Source: CAYNRE01 sp964399535
GTDB lineage: Bacteria; Planctomycetota; Planctomycetia; Pirellulales; CAYNRE01
Length of the DNA: 64,000 nt
Direction: 5' to 3'
Assembly (NCBI GenBank): GCA_964399535.1
Contig: CAYNRE010000070.1
Coordinates: 124,001 to 188,000, forward strand
Part shown: one piece after another, positions 60,071 to 64,000 of the stretch
How positions within the stretch are numbered: the stretch's first letter is position 1
Layout: each line of letters starts with the position of its first letter
Notes under the pieces: model-generated
Seen by the model: the letters and a program-made list of their open reading frames with translations, nothing else
What the model was told of the DNA's origin: nothing
Database searches by the model: none
Translations under genes and position numbers: made by a program

Positions 60071-60991
60071 GTGGACAGCCCGCTCGACGTGGTCGTTACC
60101 GGCTCGCGAGGCTTCATCGGCCGAGCCGTCGTTTCCCAGTTGAGCCGCGCCGGCTGGCGGGTGCTGGCCGCGGGCCGCCGGGCCGACCCGGGGCCGCTGC
60201 CGCCGTCGGTGAGCTATCACCGCTACCGCGAGGAGGACCCGGCCTCGCTGCTTCCGGCCGACCGCACCGGCCAGCCCTTCGCCTTGGTGCACCTTTCCTG
60301 GGACACCTCGCGCTCGCCCCACTTCGGCGCCCATGCCCGTTACGTTTGGCAATTCGCCGAACTGCTCGATTACTGGGCAACGCGCGGACTGAGCTACGTG
60401 GTCGGCATGGGCTCGGCCGAGGAGTTCGGCGCCCGGGCCGGCACGCTGGCGGCCGACGACCCACCCCTGGGCCCGCTCTCGCCCTATGGCTGGGGCAAAC
60501 GGGCCGCCCAACAGCTTCTGGCCCACTGGTCGGGCCGCACCGGCACGGCCAGCCTGTGGCTGCGGCCGTTCGTGGTCTATGGGCCCGGCCAAACGGGCGA
60601 AATGCTGATTCCCTACGCGGTGCGCCGCGCGCTCGAGCGCCAGCGGGCCCAATTCAGCGATGGGCTGCAAGAGCGCGACTTTCTCTACGTCGACGACCTG
60701 GCCGGCGCGGTTTGCCTGGCCCTCGAACGGCGCCCCGGGGGCCACCACGCGCTGAACCTGGGCACGGGCCGCCCGGTGGCGGTGCGCGAGGTTTTGGCGC
60801 GGCTCGCCGAGCAGCTCAACGCCGAATCGCTGTTTCAGCTGGGGGCGATTCCGCGCCGGCCGCAAGAACCTCACCTTCAAGTAGCCGACACCAGCGCCGC
60901 ACAAACCGTGCTGGGCTGGTCGGCCACCACTTCTTGGACCGAGGGAATCGACCGCCTGGCCGCCACGAGCCGGGGGCAGCGGGCCGAGTAA
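60071..60991 (+). CDS. NAD-dependent sugar-nucleotide epimerase/dehydratase
   Basis: 306 aa from a GTG at 60071. Extended SDR signature: TGSRGFIG (10-17), and a Y139-G-W-G-K143 catalytic pair (SPYGWGKRAAQQ), with GSAEEFG providing the upstream Ser. RPFVVYGPGQ and RDFLYVDDLAGAV are typical of NDP-sugar 4-epimerases and dehydratases, as is NLGTGRPVAVREV. It would make an NDP-sugar for the glycosyltransferase-like protein encoded just upstream. The exact reaction cannot be read. Confidence 0.9.
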   Translation: MDSPLDVVVTGSRGFIGRAVVSQLSRAGWRVLAAGRRADPGPLPPSVSYHRYREEDPASLLPADRTGQPFALVHLSWDTSRSPHFGAHARYVWQFAELLDYWATRGLSYVVGMGSAEEFGARAGTLAADDPPLGPLSPYGWGKRAAQQLLAHWSGRTGTASLWLRPFVVYGPGQTGEMLIPYAVRRALERQRAQFSDGLQERDFLYVDDLAGAVCLALERRPGGHHALNLGTGRPVAVREVLARLAEQLNAESLFQLGAIPRRPQEPHLQVADTSAAQTVLGWSATTSWTEGIDRLAATSRGQRAE

Positions 60992-62022
60992 GGCGTGGCA
61001 GGGATAGGGCCTGCTTGACCGCGCGGTCGCTGGGGCGCGGCGGGGTGACGCCGCAGGCTTGCCCAGTAGTGCTCTGTTCGAATCAGGGTCCTAGCGGCGT
61101 GGCATGCTCCTCGAACAGTCGGGATCCGATGGGTGCCAGCCTCAAGCCGGTCGCGAGGCATGCCGCAGGCTTCTATCACCTGGCCAGTGCGGAGTTCCTT
61201 AATGGCCATGGCAAGCAGCGGTAAAATTGCCCTAAAGAAAGCGCCCTTAGATACCGTCGCAGACCGAGCCGGCTGGTCGACCGAGGCGCGGCCGAGTAAG
61301 AAGGGCCAGGCGGGCTACCGAATTCTGGCCTGAGACTCGTCGCTCTCCAACTATTTCCGTGAGCCCGGCCGTCTAGTTCCCCATTGACCTACAAACACCC
61401 TTGTCTGACGGTGAAGAATCTCACTTGCGATTGATCCTCAGGTCCTTGCTCCCCTGCAGCCACGGCAGCAGCTTGATTGGCGATTCTGGGAAAAGAGGAC
61501 CCTGAACATGCACCGCGGGGTGATCGAAACCCCGGTGCTAGACGCGGCATCAATATTGGCGCTACCGGAAACGCTGTTCCGAGTTGTGCGTGCCGAGTTC
61601 CGCCCAAATTGGTTTCGGGGTTTCGCTTTCGGCGCGATCACTCACTGTCACGATCCACCGCGCGACGTCGATCAGATTCATCGACTGACCGATCACTGGT
61701 CGTTTGCGGGCCTGGCCTGGCAGTGGATCGTGTGTTGTTTTCACGACTCACGTCAGGCCGCCGGAATCCACGAACCGAGGACCAAGTATCTGCACCCTGT
61801 ATATCGCTCGATAGTCAGTCAACTCGAAACCAAGGGCTGCCAATGCAAATCAAAAGATTTACCGCCATTTCGTCCGCGGATCGCGGCCATACTCTCGGGA
61901 ATACTGCGGATAGTCACCTGGACAGAACCGTTGACGCTGATCTTGAACGAGGCGCAACGCGGCAACGAGAAGCGCCCGCGAGAAAGGCAACGGCGCCCGT
62001 AAATCATGCCGCCCCGCCCGCG
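60992..62022. other. About 1 kb of poorly coding DNA
   Basis: No confident gene. Local composition is less GC-biased than in neighbouring genes, with several AT-richer patches (for example 61380-61460). Short frames here do not resemble known proteins. It could be degenerate or acquired DNA; no inverted-repeat ends, transposase or RNA structure seen. The best frame is at 61508-62002. Confidence 0.5.
61508..62002 (+). CDS. Doubtful hypothetical protein, 164 aa
   Basis: ATG at 61508 with AAGAGGA 9 bases upstream. The translation has moderate hydrophobic content, several Cys and Trp, and a basic C-terminus (NEKRPRERQRRP), but no signal peptide, membrane helix or known motif. Third-codon G+C is lower than in the neighbouring genes. 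It may be a real acquired gene or a chance frame in degenerate sequence; I lean toward chance. Confidence 0.25.
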   Translation: MHRGVIETPVLDAASILALPETLFRVVRAEFRPNWFRGFAFGAITHCHDPPRDVDQIHRLTDHWSFAGLAWQWIVCCFHDSRQAAGIHEPRTKYLHPVYRSIVSQLETKGCQCKSKDLPPFRPRIAAILSGILRIVTWTEPLTLILNEAQRGNEKRPRERQRRP

Positions 62023-63030
62023 TCAAGCCATGACCAGGTTGGCCACTTGCTCGGCCACGCCTATCCGGGCAATGGTGCCGCTGTTGAATTCCAGGAAGTC
62101 GGACTCGATGCCGTCGGAGAAAATGACCCCGCCCGAGGGCATCAGCGATTCCACCAACAGCTTCTCTTCGTCCCTCAGTACGCCTGCGACCAGCTCGGCC
62201 CGCGACTGTTTGCTCAGAAATGGCTCGCGCACCGCCCACAAAAGCCGCCGGTCGCTCCAGTCGAGCCTCTCGGGCTGAGTGACCGAGTGCCCCAGGTAGC
62301 GTGATACGCCGGCCGTCATGTTGAAGACCGACGACATCCAGCCGGTCGACCCGGCGCCGGTCGATACTAGGATTCCGCTCGACGACTGCGGTTCCCGGTG
62401 GCCCGAGCACTCGATCAAATACCGGGCCGAAACGTGGCTTGCCGCGCCCACGAAGAAGTCGTTAAAGGCCAGCATCCGCTGCCCATCACTCAACTCGGCT
62501 TCTGCCAGGGTCACCGTTCGAAAGCGGTGTCTACCGCGCAGCACCCGGTCGGCAGCGTGGCCCACCTGGGAAACCTGAAACGGCAAGAGTACACCGTCGA
62601 TCCGCCGAGGGTCGGGGTTCACGGCGATAATGGGCAGCCCGCTCACGTACTTGGCAGTATTGGCCACCAGGCCGTCTTGGCCCACCACTACCACCAGACA
62701 GGCCCGGCGAAAATCATAGGTGGTCAGGTATTCGCGCGGCAGCAGCTTTACCGGCAAACCGAAATCGAGCTGGCGCTCGACCGTGGCGAGGGCCCGGCGA
62801 TAGGCCGCATCTTCTTCTTTGTACTCGACGAAATCGGCGTCGCCGGTAGCCGGTCGCTGCTTGCCGCGGCGCTTCGTCGCCAGCACCGGCGCGGAGCCTT
62901 GCCGCTCTTGCTCCGCGTCGTGAACCCGCGCGAGCAAAAAGCTGATCTGGCCCTCGGTTCCCCAGCGCGCTCGAAGACTTTCCAGTCGGGTCGACCGGGT
63001 GACCACAACGATGGATAGCGACTCGCGCAC
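62023..63030 (-). CDS. Divergent NAD-kinase-like protein
   Basis: 335 aa from a GTG at 63030, 4 bases after the stop of the SPFH gene, so tightly coupled to it. An N-terminal alpha/beta part of about 110 residues leads to VVVVGQDGLVANTAKYV (G117-Q-D119-G), matching the GGDG motif of NAD kinases except that the second Gly is Gln. NPDPRRIDGVLLPF and a beta-rich domain with STGAGSTGW, in the place of the NAD-kinase TPTGSTAY loop, follow. The catalytic Asp is kept. It probably binds or phosphorylates a dinucleotide, but the altered loop may change activity. Confidence 0.8.
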   Translation of the reverse strand: MRESLSIVVVTRSTRLESLRARWGTEGQISFLLARVHDAEQERQGSAPVLATKRRGKQRPATGDADFVEYKEEDAAYRRALATVERQLDFGLPVKLLPREYLTTYDFRRACLVVVVGQDGLVANTAKYVSGLPIIAVNPDPRRIDGVLLPFQVSQVGHAADRVLRGRHRFRTVTLAEAELSDGQRMLAFNDFFVGAASHVSARYLIECSGHREPQSSSGILVSTGAGSTGWMSSVFNMTAGVSRYLGHSVTQPERLDWSDRRLLWAVREPFLSKQSRAELVAGVLRDEEKLLVESLMPSGGVIFSDGIESDFLEFNSGTIARIGVAEQVANLVMA

Positions 63031-63034
63031 GGGG

Positions 63035-63997
63035 CTATCCCTTGTCGTTGCCGAGCAAGCTGTTGAGCAATTCGGGCGAGATGTTCAGGTTGCCAATCTT
63101 GTCGGCGCCGTCGGCCAGATCGCGGAACGCCAGGGCGATCATCATCTTGGGGTCGGCTCCGCCGCGGGCTGCCGCCACCAGGGTGCGCCAATCGACGTCC
63201 TTCAGCGGCGCCAGCGTGGCCTGCAGGGCATAAGCCCGCGAGTCGGCCTCCTTGCGGTCGTTTTCCACGCGCCGATCGACCAGCACTGCCTTGTGTTCTT
63301 CGATGGCGATCTCGGCCGCCATCTGCGTTTCGCGCACCTGCCGCTTTTTTTGCTCGACCGCGATCTCGGTCAGCAGCTCGTTCTCGCGGATGGCCCGTTC
63401 TTGTTCGACTGCGGCATTGCGGCGGGCGTAAATGGCCTCGTCCGCCTGGCGAAGCAACTCCTCGCGAGCCGTGGCCTGCAGGGCCTTGGCCATTTCGGGA
63501 TTCGGTTTGATCGAGAGAATTGAAAGGCCCAAGACTTCCACCCCCAGCATCGTGGCTTCAGTCGACGACGCCAGCCCGCGAGAGATTTCGGCAACCAGCC
63601 CGGCCGAACTGGTCAGCAGCTCGCGCAGCTGACATCGCTGGGTGTAGGCCCGGGCCAGGGTTTGGGCCGCATGAATCAGCCGGTCGCCCAGTTTGCTGGG
63701 ATCGTCGGAGTGATAGTCGCCTCGGTGGTTCACGCTGAAATCGAGCACCGCGGCAAGCTTTTTGGGGTCGCTGATGCGATAGGTAAGCTCGCCCTGGACC
63801 GCGGCTTCCTGGAAGTCGGCGGTCACTTCGTTGAAGACGAAGGGAACGTCGATGCTCGCCTGCGGGACCTGCACAATTTCGGCCCGAGGCGCGAAATACA
63901 GAAACGACAGGCCCGCCCCCTCGCGAACTACTTGGCCGTCGCGGTAGTGCAACACGTAGGTGGTCGGGCGAGCCTTGAGAAATCGAATTCCTAACAT
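63035..63997 (-). CDS. SPFH/band-7 domain protein
   Basis: 320 aa, complete, ATG at 63997 only 3 bases from the window end, so an upstream in-frame start cannot be excluded. The SPFH domain covers about residues 20-180 (VREGAGLSFLYFAPRAEIVQVP, VQGELTYRISDPKKLAAVLDF, GLSILSIKPNPEMAKALQATAREELLRQADEA). A charged coiled coil (about 185-255, rich in Glu, Arg and Lys) and a Gly/Asp-rich end follow. No strong N-terminal membrane helix is seen. SPFH proteins form oligomeric scaffolds at membranes. The next gene, NAD-kinase-like, starts 4 bases after its stop, suggesting a joint function. Confidence 0.88.
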   Translation of the reverse strand: MLGIRFLKARPTTYVLHYRDGQVVREGAGLSFLYFAPRAEIVQVPQASIDVPFVFNEVTADFQEAAVQGELTYRISDPKKLAAVLDFSVNHRGDYHSDDPSKLGDRLIHAAQTLARAYTQRCQLRELLTSSAGLVAEISRGLASSTEATMLGVEVLGLSILSIKPNPEMAKALQATAREELLRQADEAIYARRNAAVEQERAIRENELLTEIAVEQKKRQVRETQMAAEIAIEEHKAVLVDRRVENDRKEADSRAYALQATLAPLKDVDWRTLVAAARGGADPKMMIALAFRDLADGADKIGNLNISPELLNSLLGNDKG

Positions 63998-64000
63998 GCC

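Overview
The window looks like a chromosomal segment of a GC-rich planctomycete, most like the Pirellulales group. The evidence is the very large secreted proteins whose N-termini carry the planctomycete LExRxLLS/LEARRVLN-type motif, a serine/threonine kinase fused to a long WD40 array, and planctomycete-type genes of unknown function. I saw no tRNA, rRNA or CRISPR array.

Layout. 1-8654 (minus strand) holds an apparent cell-envelope/polysaccharide block: a terpenoid-cyclase-like toroid protein overlapping a DUF362 protein, then a YfhO-like membrane protein overlapping a polyisoprenyl-phosphate glycosyltransferase, a small unknown gene, and a GH63/MGH1-like glucosidase cut by the window edge. 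9024-10685 is a divergent GT-C (GT39-like) glycosyltransferase. 10690-19026 is a Tad/Flp type IVb pilus locus: two almost identical Flp prepilin genes, each preceded by its own class I cyclic-di-GMP (GEMM-I) riboswitch and followed by its own intrinsic terminator, then prepilin peptidase (cpaA), a TadE-like pseudopilin, cpaB, the secretin cpaC and cpaE. The motor and platform genes (cpaF/tadA, tadB, tadC) are not in the window. The locus is cut off by a convergent membrane-protein gene that overlaps the end of cpaE by 4 bases.

19023-29527 is a mixed region: an unknown polytopic membrane protein, a class C beta-lactamase-like serine hydrolase, a Gfo/Idh/MocA oxidoreductase, a periplasmic thioredoxin-like protein, and an adaptor pair (HlyD-like protein plus an M50-metalloprotease/HlyD fusion). 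A small MITE-like element abuts the stop codon of the fusion gene. 29839-41389 is a probable operon: a 1588-residue repetitive surface protein, a 1778-residue kinase with 21 WD40 repeats, and a second, membrane-anchored kinase. 41640-43277 is a tripartite HipBST-type toxin-antitoxin locus with a promoter flanked by two matching near-palindromic operators. After an acyl-CoA dehydrogenase comes a 9.9-kb gene (45073-54936) for a 3287-residue mosaic exoprotein: subtilase-like domain, two P-domains, a PqaA-type alpha/beta-hydrolase domain, a BNR/Vps10-type propeller and eight 46-residue repeats. The last part holds an MFS transporter, a secreted four-repeat Tudor-like protein, a short-chain dehydrogenase, a DxD glycosyltransferase-like protein followed by a sugar-nucleotide epimerase, about 1 kb of poorly coding DNA, and a coupled pair encoding an SPFH/band-7 protein and a divergent NAD-kinase-like protein.

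Themes: cyclic-di-GMP-dependent surface attachment (pili plus large exoproteins), envelope glycan synthesis, and kinase signalling. The best targets for follow-up are the duplicated riboswitch-pilin units, the HipBST locus with visible operators, the mosaic exoprotein and the SPFH/NAD-kinase-like pair. All function calls come from motif recognition by reading; no database search was possible.
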